Source: Flavivirga sp. 57AJ16
GTDB lineage: Bacteria; Bacteroidota; Bacteroidia; Flavobacteriales; Flavobacteriaceae
Reading direction: 5' to 3'
Assembly: GCF_028736925.1 (NCBI RefSeq)
Contig: NZ_JAQZAT010000008.1
Span: 168,000-231,999 of the forward strand
DNA: 64,000 nt
The notes under the pieces are model-generated. The model saw only the letters and a list, made by a program, of their open reading frames with translations, made no database searches and had not been told where the DNA came from. This document shows positions 27,508-36,769 of this stretch, in pieces (position 1 is the stretch's first letter; each line of letters opens with the position of its first letter). A program made the position numbers and the translations under genes.

Positions 27508-28524
27508 ATGAAAAGAATAACCCTATTCGCGTCGCTTATTTTAACGACAACGATGTTAGAAGCACAAAACGACATTGATGCATTACTTGCTGCCGGTGTA
27601 GAAGATGCAGAACGTTTTGCACAGGATTATCTGGCACCTGGTACTAATGGATTAATGTATAGCATGAATGCCAACTGGTTTAATTCGGCTGCAGCGAAGC
27701 CCTTAGGTGGTTTTGAGATTTCGGTTATTGTCAATGCAGCAACCGTAAAAGGAGAAAACAAAACATTTAACTTGAACACAGACGATTATAACAATGTTAG
27801 CTTTGTTCAAGGACCAAATTCTCAAATGGTATCTTCTGTGCTGGGGGAAAACGATCCTCCAATTTTTATCGAAATAGAATACGACGATCCTATTTTTGGA
27901 AGCCAAACAGAACAAATAGAATTGCCGGACGGTATTGGTTCTGGAAGTGCCAACTTATTGCCAACAGCTTTTATTCAAGGGGCAGTAGGACTTAGTAAAG
28001 GTATAGAGGTAAAAGCACGTTTTGTTCCTGAAATTGATACAGATGATGTGTCTTTAAGTATGTATGGAGCTGGCTTGCAATTAGAATTTACCAAGTGGCT
28101 ACCAGCAGATAAGTTGTTGCCGGTTGCCATATCCGGTTTAGTGGCTTATACACATTTAGGAGCTTCTTACGACTTAACGGATTCGTCTGGAGTTCAAGGT
28201 GAAAATCAACGTCTTGAAAATGATACCAATACCTGGTTGTTTCAGTTAATGACATCAACTAAACTACCGGTTTTTAATTTCTATGGCGGTATAGGATATG
28301 TGAAAGGAAAATCTGAATCAGATTTATTAGGTACGTATAGAGTTACAAGTGGTGCATTGACATCTGAACCTATTGTGGATCCATTTTCAATTTCTAGTGA
28401 GGCGTCCTCTGTAAGAGGAACTATTGGAGCAAAATTAAAATTAAGTTTCTTCAGACTTAATGCAGAATATCATTTATCTAAATTTAACGCCTTTTCATTG
28501 GGGCTTAATTTTGGCTTTAGATAG
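27508..28524 (+). CDS. Outer-membrane beta-barrel protein, DUF6588-like
   Basis: The 338-residue protein starts with a signal peptide (MKRITLFASLILTTTMLEAQ) and continues NDIDALLAAGVEDAERFAQDYLAPG, the characteristic beginning of the DUF6588 family. Alternating beta strands (GIEVKARFVPEI, YGAGLQLEFTKWLP) and a C-terminus ending SLGLNFGFR are typical of outer-membrane barrels. No substrate can be inferred. The longer frame from 27457 is rejected because the promoter lies inside it. Confidence 0.82.
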   Translation: MKRITLFASLILTTTMLEAQNDIDALLAAGVEDAERFAQDYLAPGTNGLMYSMNANWFNSAAAKPLGGFEISVIVNAATVKGENKTFNLNTDDYNNVSFVQGPNSQMVSSVLGENDPPIFIEIEYDDPIFGSQTEQIELPDGIGSGSANLLPTAFIQGAVGLSKGIEVKARFVPEIDTDDVSLSMYGAGLQLEFTKWLPADKLLPVAISGLVAYTHLGASYDLTDSSGVQGENQRLENDTNTWLFQLMTSTKLPVFNFYGGIGYVKGKSESDLLGTYRVTSGALTSEPIVDPFSISSEASSVRGTIGAKLKLSFFRLNAEYHLSKFNAFSLGLNFGFR

Positions 28525-28586
28525 TCCTATCAAGAAACAGAAAATTGTTTAATTTTAATTAGTTTATATTTTTGTTATAGTTTAAA

Positions 28587-28621
28587 AAGTACAGGATTTA
28601 ATCTTGTACTTTTTTTTTTAT
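28587..28621 (+). terminator. Rho-independent terminator after the DUF6588 gene
   Basis: AAGTACA-GATTTAATC-TGTACTT type stem followed by nine or more T residues. Confidence 0.82.
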
Positions 28622-28863
28622 TTAGAGCATGAAGTAATAGTAATAAAAAGACAAAAAAAGGATGAAAAGAAGCATTCCTGCCTGCCGGCGAGGCAGGTTG
28701 CAATCAATTGAAAAAAGTTTAAATCACTTCAATATTAATTTGTAGTTTTGTATGACCAAAATCATATAACTTAGGCTTTTATATTGCGAGATTTGTGTCA
28801 ATAAAATGTCATTAAAAAGGAAATAATCAAAAGTTATCAATAACAATCAAAATTTATAAATAC
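28622..28863. other. Intergenic region with CCTGCCTGCCGG repeat before mdh
   Basis: It holds the GC-rich palindromic motif CCTGCCTGCCGGCGAGGCAG near 28679, a type found scattered in flavobacterial intergenic DNA (compare GCCTGCCTGCACAGG near 57015). TAGTTTTG at 28743-28750 may be a -7 element for mdh, but is 113 bp from the ATG. Confidence 0.45.
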
Positions 28864-29790
28864 ATGAAAGTAACAGTTGTAGGAGCAGGGGCAGTAGGTG
28901 CAAGTTGTGCAGAGTATATTGCCATTAAAAATTTTGCTTCAGAAGTCGTTTTATTAGACATCAAGGAAGGGTATGCAGAAGGAAAGGCAATGGATTTAAT
29001 GCAGTGTGCATCATTAAATGGTTTTGATACCAAAATAACTGGTATTACAAACGATTATAGTAAAACTGCAAATAGTGATATTTGTGTCATTACTTCTGGA
29101 ATTCCTCGTAAACCGGGAATGACACGTGAAGAATTGATAGGGATTAATGCTGGTATTGTAAAAGCAGTATCATCCAGTTTAATAGCCCACTCTCCAAATA
29201 CTATTCTTATAGTGGTTAGTAACCCCATGGACACCATGACCTATCTGGCACATAAATCGACCAACTTACCTAAAAATAGAATTATTGGTATGGGGGGGGC
29301 TTTAGATTCTGCTCGGTTTAAATATAGATTAGCTGAAGCTTTAGGGGCTCCTATTAGTGATGTTGACGGTATGGTAATAGGTGGACATAGTGATACTGGG
29401 ATGGTACCATTAACGAGTCAGGCAACTAGAAATAGTATTAAAGTATCTGAATTTTTAAGTGAAGACAGATTAAATCAGGTAAAAGAAGATACTAAAGTAG
29501 GTGGTGCTACACTTACTAAATTATTGGGTACTTCTGCCTGGTATGCACCAGGAGCAGCAGTTAGTGGTTTGGTACAGGCCATTGCTTGCGACCAAAAGAA
29601 AATGTTCCCTTGCTCTACGCTTTTAGAAGGAGAATATGGTCTAAATGATATCTGTATTGGTGTACCGGTTATTTTAGGTAGAAACGGTATTGAAAACATT
29701 GTCGATATAGAACTTAGTGATGCTGAAAAAGCACATATGCAAGCTAGTGCAGAAGGTGTTAGAAAGACAAATGGCTTATTAGAATTTTAG
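28864..29790 (+). CDS. mdh: Malate dehydrogenase
   Basis: The 308-residue protein is an LDH/MDH-family NAD enzyme: GAGAVGASCAEYIA (Rossmann loop), SGIPRKPGMTREELIGINA (substrate loop with Arg residues), VSNPMDTMTYL, GMGGALDSARFKYRLAE and the catalytic His in IGGHSDTGMVPL. The MTREEL loop indicates malate rather than lactate. It interconverts malate and oxaloacetate in the TCA cycle. It is single, with a terminator 30 bp downstream. Confidence 0.96.
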   Translation: MKVTVVGAGAVGASCAEYIAIKNFASEVVLLDIKEGYAEGKAMDLMQCASLNGFDTKITGITNDYSKTANSDICVITSGIPRKPGMTREELIGINAGIVKAVSSSLIAHSPNTILIVVSNPMDTMTYLAHKSTNLPKNRIIGMGGALDSARFKYRLAEALGAPISDVDGMVIGGHSDTGMVPLTSQATRNSIKVSEFLSEDRLNQVKEDTKVGGATLTKLLGTSAWYAPGAAVSGLVQAIACDQKKMFPCSTLLEGEYGLNDICIGVPVILGRNGIENIVDIELSDAEKAHMQASAEGVRKTNGLLEF

Positions 29791-29819
29791 TATTCAATAC
29801 TTTAAAATAGAATTTATAC

Positions 29820-29850
29820 AAAGACTGTAGAAATACAGTCTTTATTTTTT
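29820..29850 (+). terminator. Rho-independent terminator after mdh
   Basis: Perfect stem AAAGACTGTA-GAAA-TACAGTCTTT followed by A and a T run. Confidence 0.85.
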
Positions 29851-29946
29851 TATATTTGGAGCTTGAAGCATCCGCAACAAAATATTTATAGTAGAAATGA
29901 TCACGGGATGCTACATGCAACAATTCAAAACAATAGATAAACGCGC

Positions 29947-30558
29947 ATGAAAGCGAAATGGTACTTTAGTACTTTAGTTATTGCCCTCACTTTACTGAGT
30001 GTTTGCCAGAAGCAAATTTCTGTACCCAATCAGGAAATTGTCATGGAGTTTATCTATGACGAGGTTACGTTAGATGAGGTTCAAAATGCCATTGCAGTTG
30101 TAAAGAAACAATTGCAAACTCTAGGAATAGATAATATACAAGTCGGGAAGAAAGAAGACGGACGGCTAAAAATCACATATTATAGCGATGTTAATGTCAC
30201 CAGTATAAAAAAAATACTTTCCGAAGAAAAAAAATTAGAACTTGATTACGCTTCACATAGTAAAGATAAAGAACGCTCCAGACTTCCTTCCAATGAGAAC
30301 AAAAGTGGTTATAGTTTAGATGTATATGAAATCCAAAATGGCACAGATGCTGGATCTGACCTAAATGGCACTTATGTTGCAGAATTAAAACACAAATCTG
30401 ACCGATTTTCCAATCCTAATTTATTTATAGGTAAACTGAATACCGGTGCGGAAGATAGCGTTGTTAAAACGGCCTATAAAGTAAGTAGACATATTGCCAT
30501 TGCTATAGATAATATGTCTCACCATGTTCCTGATGTTAGAGCAGGGCCGTCTTGTTAA
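29947..30558 (+). CDS. Small lipoprotein upstream of secDF, unknown function
   Basis: The 203-residue protein has a hydrophobic N-terminus with a lipobox-like LSVC (Cys at about 20). Residues about 30-105 (VTLDEVQNAIAVVKKQLQTL, KEDGRLKITYYSDVN) suggest a beta-alpha-beta unit that vaguely resembles the periplasmic P1 fold of SecD. The C-terminal part is rich in His and Asp (RHIAIAIDNMSHHVPDVRAG). I recognise no family. It is 251 bp upstream of secDF in the same direction, but secDF has its own promoter element. Confidence 0.65.
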   Translation: MKAKWYFSTLVIALTLLSVCQKQISVPNQEIVMEFIYDEVTLDEVQNAIAVVKKQLQTLGIDNIQVGKKEDGRLKITYYSDVNVTSIKKILSEEKKLELDYASHSKDKERSRLPSNENKSGYSLDVYEIQNGTDAGSDLNGTYVAELKHKSDRFSNPNLFIGKLNTGAEDSVVKTAYKVSRHIAIAIDNMSHHVPDVRAGPSC

Positions 30559-30764
30559 CAAAAATTCTTAACCTTAAATAATGCTTTTTTGCTATTTCAA
30601 ATAGAGGTATGTATAAATACCTTCGGAAAAGAAATACGGAATTTTAAAAAGCATTTTCCAAAAATCAAAACATGCGATAAGACTGGCTTTCACCATATAT
30701 TCAAAAAGCTAAAAAACATCTTATTCGTATCATAAAAATAATTATCAAATCATAGAGCAAATCA

Positions 30765-30772
30765 TATATTTG
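30765..30772 (+). promoter_or_regulatory. Bacteroidota -7 element (TATATTTG) for secDF
   Basis: TATATTTG lies 37 bp upstream of the secDF ATG and separates it transcriptionally from the lipoprotein gene. Confidence 0.55.
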
Positions 30773-30809
30773 CTCGTTTTAAAAAATTTGACCAAAAAAT
30801 CATAGAAGC

Positions 30810-33797
30810 ATGCAAAATAAAGGACTAGTAAAGCTGTTTGCAATTTTGTTCGGATTGGTAAGTATTTACCAATTATCGTTCACATTTAAAGCAAATCAAA
30901 TAGAAAGCGATGCGGAAGAGATCGCCATCAATAAAATTCCAGAGACGGAAGTCGATTATCGCGCTAAAAGAAGCCAGGAGGAAGTTAATTATTTAGAGTC
31001 TATTGCGACCGATACCGTTTTTAACCTTGGTATTTCTAAATTTACTTATAATGAAGTGAAGGAAAAAGCGATGCCTTTAGGCTTAGACCTTAAAGGAGGT
31101 GTTAGCGTGACGTTACAGATATCTGTAAGGGATATTTTAGAAGGGTTGGCAAACAAAAGTAAGGATCCAGCATTTAATAAAGCTTTAGATGATGCAGAAG
31201 AACTTCAAAAAGATGCTCAAGAATCCTATTTGGAATCTTTTTTCAGGGCTTTTGATGCTATTAAAGGCGATACAAAATTAGCATCACCAGATATTTTTTA
31301 CACCAAGGATTTAGATGGTGAAATTAATAGTAATATGTCTGATGATGAGGCTAAACAAGTTATAGAGAGAAAAGTGGATGAGTCTATCGTTTCTGCTTTT
31401 GAGGTATTGCGTAAGCGTATTGATGAATTTGGTGTTACACAACCTACTATTCAACGTCTCGGTAATTCAGGGCGAATTTTAGTTGAATTACCAGGGGTTA
31501 AAGATAAGGAGCGTGCTTTAAAATTATTACAGAACACGGCCCAATTAGAGTTTTGGGATGCTTATAAAGGTGAGCAATTCTTTAACTTTTTAGCGCAGGC
31601 AAACGAACTTTTAAAAGAATCTGTTAAGCCTGAGGCAACCGAAGAGGAACAAGAACCTCAAGATGAAGAAAGTGCAGAGGATGATACTATCGATGACCTA
31701 TTAGGAGATGCGACAACAGATTCTACAGCGGTTGAGACCGAAAACAATCCTATTTTTGACTTATTTAGAGGGCAAGGTTACCAGGGCGGTCCTGTTATTG
31801 GGAGATTTGAGCTTAAAGATAAGGCAACACTTCTTGATTATTTAAACAGGCCAGAAGTAAGAGAGTTATTGCCAGCAGAACAACGTTATGCTAAATTTGT
31901 TTTTGGAAAACCAGAAAAAGATAGCGAGATAGTAGATTTATATGCTCTAGTAGGGAATAGAGATAATACACCTCCATTAAGTGGTGCTGTTATTGTTGAT
32001 GCCCGCAATCAGTTTGATGCTGCGAATAGATCTGAAGTTTCTATGCAGATGAATGCAAAAGGTGCTAAGATCTGGGAAGACATGACGGGTAAGGCCTATG
32101 CTCAGCAAAGCCAAATAGCTATTGTCTTAGACGATATAGTGTATTCTGCTCCAGGTGTTACAACCGGACCTATTGCAGGAGGGAATTCTTCAATTTCTGG
32201 AAATTTTACATTAAATGAAGCGGTCGATTTAGCAAACGTACTACGTGCAGGGAAATTACCGGCATCGGCTGATATTATTCAAAGTGAAGTCGTAGGACCA
32301 TCACTTGGACAAGAAGCTATTGATAGTGGTACTATGTCGTTCTTAATAGCATTAGTGTTGGTATTGGTATGGATGGTATTTTATTATGGTAAAGCAGGTG
32401 GTTTTGCAGATGTTGCGATGTTATTGAACATTTTATTGATCTTTGGTGTTTTATCAGGATTAGGAGCCGTGTTAACATTACCGGGTATCGCAGGTATCGT
32501 ATTAACAATTGGTATGTCTGTGGATGCAAATGTACTTATCTTTGAGCGTATTCGAGAAGAATTAACTAAAGGAAAAGGACAGAAAGAAGCTATTACGGAT
32601 GGTTTTAGTAATGCCTTATCTTCTATTTTAGATGCTAATATTACTACTGGTTTAACAGCATTGATTTTATTTATATTTGGAACAGGGCCAATTAAAGGGT
32701 TTGCAACGACTTTATTAATAGGTATTGGAACCTCTTTATTTACAGCGATATTTATTACTAGATTGTTAATTGACTGGTATGTTAACAAAGGGGGTAAACT
32801 GGATTTTGCTACAGCTGTTACAAAAAAACTTTTCAGAAATATCAATATCGAGTTTTTACAAAAACGTAAAGTTGCTTATATCATTTCCGGGGCTTTTATT
32901 TTATTGAGTTTAGGGTCTTTGTTTACTAACAGTTTGGATCAAGGTGTGGATTTTGTTGGAGGTAGAACCTACCAGGTACGCTTTGCTCAAGACGTTAGTG
33001 CTTCTGAAATTACAGGCGTGTTATCAAAACCAGAGGTTTTTAATAGTGCGGATGCTAAAACTTTCGGGGCTACTAATCAGTTAAAAATTACGACGAAGTA
33101 CAAAGTAAATGAGACTGGATCCGAGGCTGACGAAGCTATTAGAAAATCATTATTTAATGCATTACAACCATATTTAGATGGCCTGTCTTATGATGATTTT
33201 ATTAGTGATGCTGATACTAAAACTGTTGGCCTAATGAAATATTATAAAGTAAGTCCAACGATTGCCGATGATATAAAACAAGCTTCATTCTGGGCGATTT
33301 TAGGATCTTTAATAGTGGTGTTCCTTTATATCTTAATCCGTTTTAAAAGATGGCAATTCTCTTTAGGGGCAGTTGCGGCTGTATTTCATGATGTGTTAAT
33401 TGTATTAGGGATATTCTCTTTAACATATAAATTTATGCCATTTAACATGGAAATAGACCAGGCATTTATTGCTGCTATTTTAACAGTTATAGGTTACTCG
33501 TTAAATGATACCGTGGTGGTGTTTGATAGAATTCGTGAATTCTTCAATGAACATGGTAACTGGGAATTTAAGCGTGTTGTAAATGTATCGCTTAGCAGTA
33601 CATTAAGTAGAACATTAAACACGTCGCTAACTACTTTAGTGGTACTATTAGCTATCTTTATTTTTGGTGGCGATTCCATTAGAGGCTTTATGTTTGCTTT
33701 AATAGTAGGTGTTATTGTAGGAACATATTCATCATTATTTATTGCAACGCCAATAATGTATGACTCGGTTCAAAAACTAGAAGATAAGAAGAAATAA
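30810..33797 (+). CDS. secDF: Fused protein translocase subunits SecD and SecF
   Basis: The 995-residue protein contains SecD first (one N-terminal helix; GLDLKGGVSVTLQISV; P1 domain with RKRIDEFGVTQPTIQRLG; membrane domain with SVDANVLIFERIREEL near 575) and SecF second (DFVGGRTYQVRF; IGYSLNDTVVVFDRIREF near 900). Twelve membrane helices are expected. It uses proton motive force to help complete protein export through SecYEG. The fused form is common in Bacteroidota. An acidic insert at about 270-310 (EATEEEQEPQDEESAEDD) is family-variable. Confidence 0.96.
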   Translation: MQNKGLVKLFAILFGLVSIYQLSFTFKANQIESDAEEIAINKIPETEVDYRAKRSQEEVNYLESIATDTVFNLGISKFTYNEVKEKAMPLGLDLKGGVSVTLQISVRDILEGLANKSKDPAFNKALDDAEELQKDAQESYLESFFRAFDAIKGDTKLASPDIFYTKDLDGEINSNMSDDEAKQVIERKVDESIVSAFEVLRKRIDEFGVTQPTIQRLGNSGRILVELPGVKDKERALKLLQNTAQLEFWDAYKGEQFFNFLAQANELLKESVKPEATEEEQEPQDEESAEDDTIDDLLGDATTDSTAVETENNPIFDLFRGQGYQGGPVIGRFELKDKATLLDYLNRPEVRELLPAEQRYAKFVFGKPEKDSEIVDLYALVGNRDNTPPLSGAVIVDARNQFDAANRSEVSMQMNAKGAKIWEDMTGKAYAQQSQIAIVLDDIVYSAPGVTTGPIAGGNSSISGNFTLNEAVDLANVLRAGKLPASADIIQSEVVGPSLGQEAIDSGTMSFLIALVLVLVWMVFYYGKAGGFADVAMLLNILLIFGVLSGLGAVLTLPGIAGIVLTIGMSVDANVLIFERIREELTKGKGQKEAITDGFSNALSSILDANITTGLTALILFIFGTGPIKGFATTLLIGIGTSLFTAIFITRLLIDWYVNKGGKLDFATAVTKKLFRNINIEFLQKRKVAYIISGAFILLSLGSLFTNSLDQGVDFVGGRTYQVRFAQDVSASEITGVLSKPEVFNSADAKTFGATNQLKITTKYKVNETGSEADEAIRKSLFNALQPYLDGLSYDDFISDADTKTVGLMKYYKVSPTIADDIKQASFWAILGSLIVVFLYILIRFKRWQFSLGAVAAVFHDVLIVLGIFSLTYKFMPFNMEIDQAFIAAILTVIGYSLNDTVVVFDRIREFFNEHGNWEFKRVVNVSLSSTLSRTLNTSLTTLVVLLAIFIFGGDSIRGFMFALIVGVIVGTYSSLFIATPIMYDSVQKLEDKKK

Positions 33798-33840
33798 TAG
33801 CAGAAATGGTATAGTTAACTTTAACTATTTTTCTTCATTC

Positions 33841-33878
33841 AAAAAGCCCATCAATGTATTGTTGATGGGCTTTTTGTT
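33841..33878 (+). terminator. Rho-independent terminator after secDF
   Basis: 14-bp perfect stem AAAAAGCCCATCAA / TTGATGGGCTTTTT with a 7-nt loop, followed by T-rich sequence. Confidence 0.88.
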
Positions 33879-34001
33879 TTTCCATTCCTGCGACATGTGC
33901 TGAGCTTCCTGAAATGAGTTTAGAAAAGCAGCAACTCGTTTAGGAAAGTTTTATGTTTATTAGCTAGCCCATACTTATTGCATGAGAAAAGTGACGAAGC
34001 C

Positions 34002-34220
34002 CAATGTCATTAAGTTAAGGTAATTTGTTCTTTATTTGTCACAAGGAGCGCAGTCGAAGCCTCAAGAAGATTTCATCCATCATGTCGGGAGCACAGTCAA
34101 AATGCTAATAAAAACTAGAACTCCAATAGGTCTTCGACTTTAGCCTGTCTTGAGTACTTCGACTACGCTCAGTATAAACTTGGAGCCGAAAGGCTCAACA
34201 GCCTTAACTTAATAACATTG
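34002..34220. mobile_element. 219-bp MITE with 19-bp TIRs and a 9-bp target duplication
   Basis: CAATGTCATTAAGTTAAGG at 34002-34020 is the inverted copy of 34202-34220 with one mismatch. Both ends are flanked by a perfect GACGAAGCC (33993-34001 and 34221-34229). Removing the element and one duplication restores GAAAAGTGACGAAGCCATGC, which aligns with GAAAAGTTGCGAAGCAATGC in the repeat copy at 6137-6156. It has no coding capacity. Single ends of the same family occur at 42060-42078 and 63832-63850. Confidence 0.85.
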
Positions 34221-34221
34221 G

Positions 34222-34357
34222 ACGAAGCCATGCGTACAAAACAGGTCGTTGAACCATGCCTTTGTCGTGACAGGTTAATTCCACTTTTTTAACTGGACTC
34301 GGGTTGATACCACGACCTAAGAGTTAATTTTAGGCTCTAGAACGGGCTCTCGGATTT
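34222..34357. repeat. Dispersed intergenic repeat (copy 2), interrupted by the MITE
   Basis: This is the rest of the repeat seen at 6144-6290, with matching blocks such as CAGGTTAATTCCACTTTTTT and GATACCACGACC. The segment left of the MITE (33975-34001) belongs to the same copy. It fills the rest of the 586-bp gap after secDF. Confidence 0.6.
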
Positions 34358-34383
34358 ATTACTTTGGAGTAGACTGAGGTTGT

Positions 34384-34650
34384 TTACTTCCTATATAGAA
34401 AATAATTGTTCACTAAGTTTATGTACTGGCGTTTGGCCTCATCTTCACTAATATCCTTAGCTTGGAATAGTGCATTGGTTTTAAAGGCATTAATTATAGG
34501 TTTCTTGCTTTTTGGCCTGCCATAGTCATTGGTAGCTTTTTTGTAGTATGCATAAAGCTTCAAAAGGGTATCTGCAGGAAAAGGCTCGGTATAAGCATTT
34601 ACTCTGTTAACAGCATTTTGAAACTCTATATCTAAATCTTTTTTGGTCAT
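34384..34650 (-). CDS. Acyl-CoA-binding protein
   Basis: The 88-residue protein matches the ACBP four-helix family in length and motifs: FQNAVNRVNAY, PADTLLKLYAYYKKAT (acyl-CoA contact region) and DEAKRQYINLVNNYF. It probably carries long-chain acyl-CoA esters in the cytoplasm. It is the last gene of a lipid cluster and overlaps psd by one base (TAATG). The usual KAKWDAW helix is replaced by KPIINAFKTNALFQAKDISE, a recognised bacterial variation. Confidence 0.88.
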   Translation of the reverse strand: MTKKDLDIEFQNAVNRVNAYTEPFPADTLLKLYAYYKKATNDYGRPKSKKPIINAFKTNALFQAKDISEDEAKRQYINLVNNYFLYRK

Positions 34651-35300
34651 TAAACTTCAGCAATAACACTTTCTCCTCCACGAACTTTTTGGTTAAGTCG
34701 CACTTTTATATTGGTGTCTAAAGGTAAAAATAAATCGACCCTTGAGCCAAATTTAATAAAACCAGAGTCTTCACCCTGTATGGCCTTGTCATTTAATTTG
34801 GCATAGTTTACAATACGTTTTGCCAAGGCTCCTGCAATTTGCCTATATAAAACTTTGCCATAAGTTTTGTTTTCTACAACAATTGTGGTGCGTTCGTTTT
34901 CTTCGCTTGCTTTAGGGTGCCAGGCTACTAAGTATTTCCCTGGATGATATTTACTAAAAATAACATTACCACTAATTGGATAACGTGTAACATGTACATT
35001 TATTGGAGACATAAATACACTTACTTGCAGGCGTTTTTCTTTAAAATATTCCTTTTCAAATACTTCTTCTATAACAACAACCTTTCCGTCAACAGGAGAT
35101 ACTACTTGTTTGTTATTAGGTGAAATAAGCCGTTTAGGGTTTCTAAAAAACTGAAGGATAAGTATTAAAAATACTAATAGCACAATAAGAATGAGCGTTC
35201 TTAGTCCTTCAATCTCAATGAAATTGTCAACCAATAAAAAGGATGCAATAATAAATACAAAAGTTATCAGTATAATTTTATGGCCTTCTTTATGAAACAT
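34650..35300 (-). CDS. psd: Phosphatidylserine decarboxylase proenzyme (short type)
   Basis: The 216-residue protein has two N-terminal membrane helices (residues 8-50), VVSPVDGKVVVIEE, FMSPINVHVTRYPISG with the conserved His, and the self-cleavage region FIKFGSRVDLFLP, where the GS serine becomes the pyruvoyl group. It converts phosphatidylserine to phosphatidylethanolamine. It overlaps cdsA by 11 nt upstream and the ACBP gene by 1 nt downstream, so the three form one unit of phospholipid synthesis. Confidence 0.93.
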   Translation of the reverse strand: MFHKEGHKIILITFVFIIASFLLVDNFIEIEGLRTLILIVLLVFLILILQFFRNPKRLISPNNKQVVSPVDGKVVVIEEVFEKEYFKEKRLQVSVFMSPINVHVTRYPISGNVIFSKYHPGKYLVAWHPKASEENERTTIVVENKTYGKVLYRQIAGALAKRIVNYAKLNDKAIQGEDSGFIKFGSRVDLFLPLDTNIKVRLNQKVRGGESVIAEV

Positions 35301-36111
35301 ATTGTAAAATTCTTAAAAATAAATATATAAAAGGAGCTGCAAAAATAATGCTGTCCAGTCTATCTAATAACCCACCATGACCAGGCATGATTACACCACT
35401 ATCTTTAACATTGGCTTGTCTTTTAAATTTAGACTCGACTAAGTCCCCTAAAGTCCCAAATACACTAATAATAATGCTTAAAACCAGCCAACTTGTAAAC
35501 CCCAAAAGTTCTGTAAAGGTAGCAATAAAATAACTTGCTACACACGAAAAAAATAAACCACCAAGAAAACCTTCTACTGTTTTTTTAGGTGAAATCTTTT
35601 CAAAAAGCTTTTGCTTTCCAAAATTTTTACCAATTAAGTAAGCAAAAGAGTCATTCATCCAAACTAAAATAAAAGATCCCAATAGTATGTTTGGGTCATA
35701 GTTTTTATGATAATTTGCTATTAAGATTAAGAATACAAAAGCGCTCGATAAATAAAAAGTTGTAAGAACAAATCGTTTTGAAGCAAAGAGGGGGATTGTT
35801 TTTTCAGAGAATAAATCCTTTATTAAAAATAACTGAACAAAAATAGTAAGCACCATAAGTATTTGAGTGGCTTCATCTAACCCAGCATCGGTATTTAGTA
35901 CCGATTGCCAATACCCAAAAACAGCATAAAGTATAATGAATATAAGATAGGGGATATAGCTTTTAAGCTGAATGAGTTTTTTGAACTCCCCCATACAGAC
36001 CATGCCAAAAACAAAAAAAAGAGCAATTAATAGTTGTTCGTAATTCAGGCATAGAATTAATAGCAAGACATAGAGTAGCCCAGAAAGCGATCGAATAAGG
36101 GTTTCTTTCAT
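35290..36111 (-). CDS. cdsA: Phosphatidate cytidylyltransferase
   Basis: The 273-residue membrane protein has about eight helices and the C-terminal family signature SKFKRQANVKDSGVIMPGHG followed by GLLDRLDS. Also visible are NDSFAYLIGKNFGKQK and SPKKTVEGFLGG. It makes CDP-diacylglycerol, the precursor for the phosphatidylserine used by the downstream Psd. It follows the LUD-domain gene by one base and overlaps psd. Confidence 0.95.
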   Translation of the reverse strand: MKETLIRSLSGLLYVLLLILCLNYEQLLIALFFVFGMVCMGEFKKLIQLKSYIPYLIFIILYAVFGYWQSVLNTDAGLDEATQILMVLTIFVQLFLIKDLFSEKTIPLFASKRFVLTTFYLSSAFVFLILIANYHKNYDPNILLGSFILVWMNDSFAYLIGKNFGKQKLFEKISPKKTVEGFLGGLFFSCVASYFIATFTELLGFTSWLVLSIIISVFGTLGDLVESKFKRQANVKDSGVIMPGHGGLLDRLDSIIFAAPFIYLFLRILQYVS

Positions 36112-36112
36112 T

Positions 36113-36721
36113 CTATAAATCTTCTAAAAGTAGTAGGTATAGATTTTTTGCACTACTGCCATAACTTAGAAAATCTTTTTCATCACTAGATTTAAAGTGT
36201 TTTATGGTTGTTATATTAGTTGGAATTTTTTGTCTGTTTTTAGATTTTATACCACGTAAGCCTTCTCCAATATTTTCAACAATTTGACTTGTAGTTGCAA
36301 ATACAATAAAGTTTATGGGCAATTCTGGAAGTTTCTTTTCGAAAATTTGCTTTGAAGATATCAGTAATGACCCATCATTAGCAATGAGATTTTCGCAGGT
36401 TGTTAAAAAAAAAGTAGCTTCACTTATTTTATTTGTATGCTCTAAATTAGAGTTTATAAATTTATCTTTTAAGTGCTCATCAAATAGCAAGGTCTTTTTT
36501 TCTTCCCAACTGTTTTCTGTAAGAATATGTTCTAAGTTTAAAAATATTTCGTTTAAATTTTCACAATACAAAAACTTACCACCATTAGCTTTAAAGTTTA
36601 TGGTAAACCTTTCGTCTATTGGTAGTTTTATTTCTGGCATATATTTGCCTCTATCATCAGATTTTAGTTCTTCTCCTGAACGTTCGGACTTGGAACCAAA
36701 AATTTTTCTAAAAAGACTCAT
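36113..36721 (-). CDS. LUD domain protein (LutC/YkgG-like)
   Basis: The 202-residue protein ends with a LUD-type domain: FFLTTCENLIANDGSLLISS, LPINFIVFATTSQIVENIGE and SSAKNLYLLLLEDL. LUD proteins act in lactate utilisation, but this single-domain form in the ftsH-cdsA neighbourhood of flavobacteria has no established role. It probably has its own promoter (TATATTTG at 36762-36769) just beyond the ftsH terminator and leads the cdsA-psd-ACBP genes. Confidence 0.8.
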   Translation of the reverse strand: MSLFRKIFGSKSERSGEELKSDDRGKYMPEIKLPIDERFTINFKANGGKFLYCENLNEIFLNLEHILTENSWEEKKTLLFDEHLKDKFINSNLEHTNKISEATFFLTTCENLIANDGSLLISSKQIFEKKLPELPINFIVFATTSQIVENIGEGLRGIKSKNRQKIPTNITTIKHFKSSDEKDFLSYGSSAKNLYLLLLEDL

Positions 36722-36761
36722 TTAAGTGATTGCTATTAACAGAATTCTTTTTGAGGTTTAT

Positions 36762-36769
36762 CAAATATA
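36762..36769 (-). promoter_or_regulatory. Bacteroidota -7 element (TATATTTG) for the LUD-cdsA-psd unit
   Basis: Minus-strand TATATTTG lies 40 bp before the LUD gene ATG and directly after the ftsH terminator palindrome. Confidence 0.55.

Noticed and set aside
32384..32845. Long antisense ORFs within secDF, sulP and ftsH
   Set aside because: They are shadows of strongly coding frames and show no independent features.
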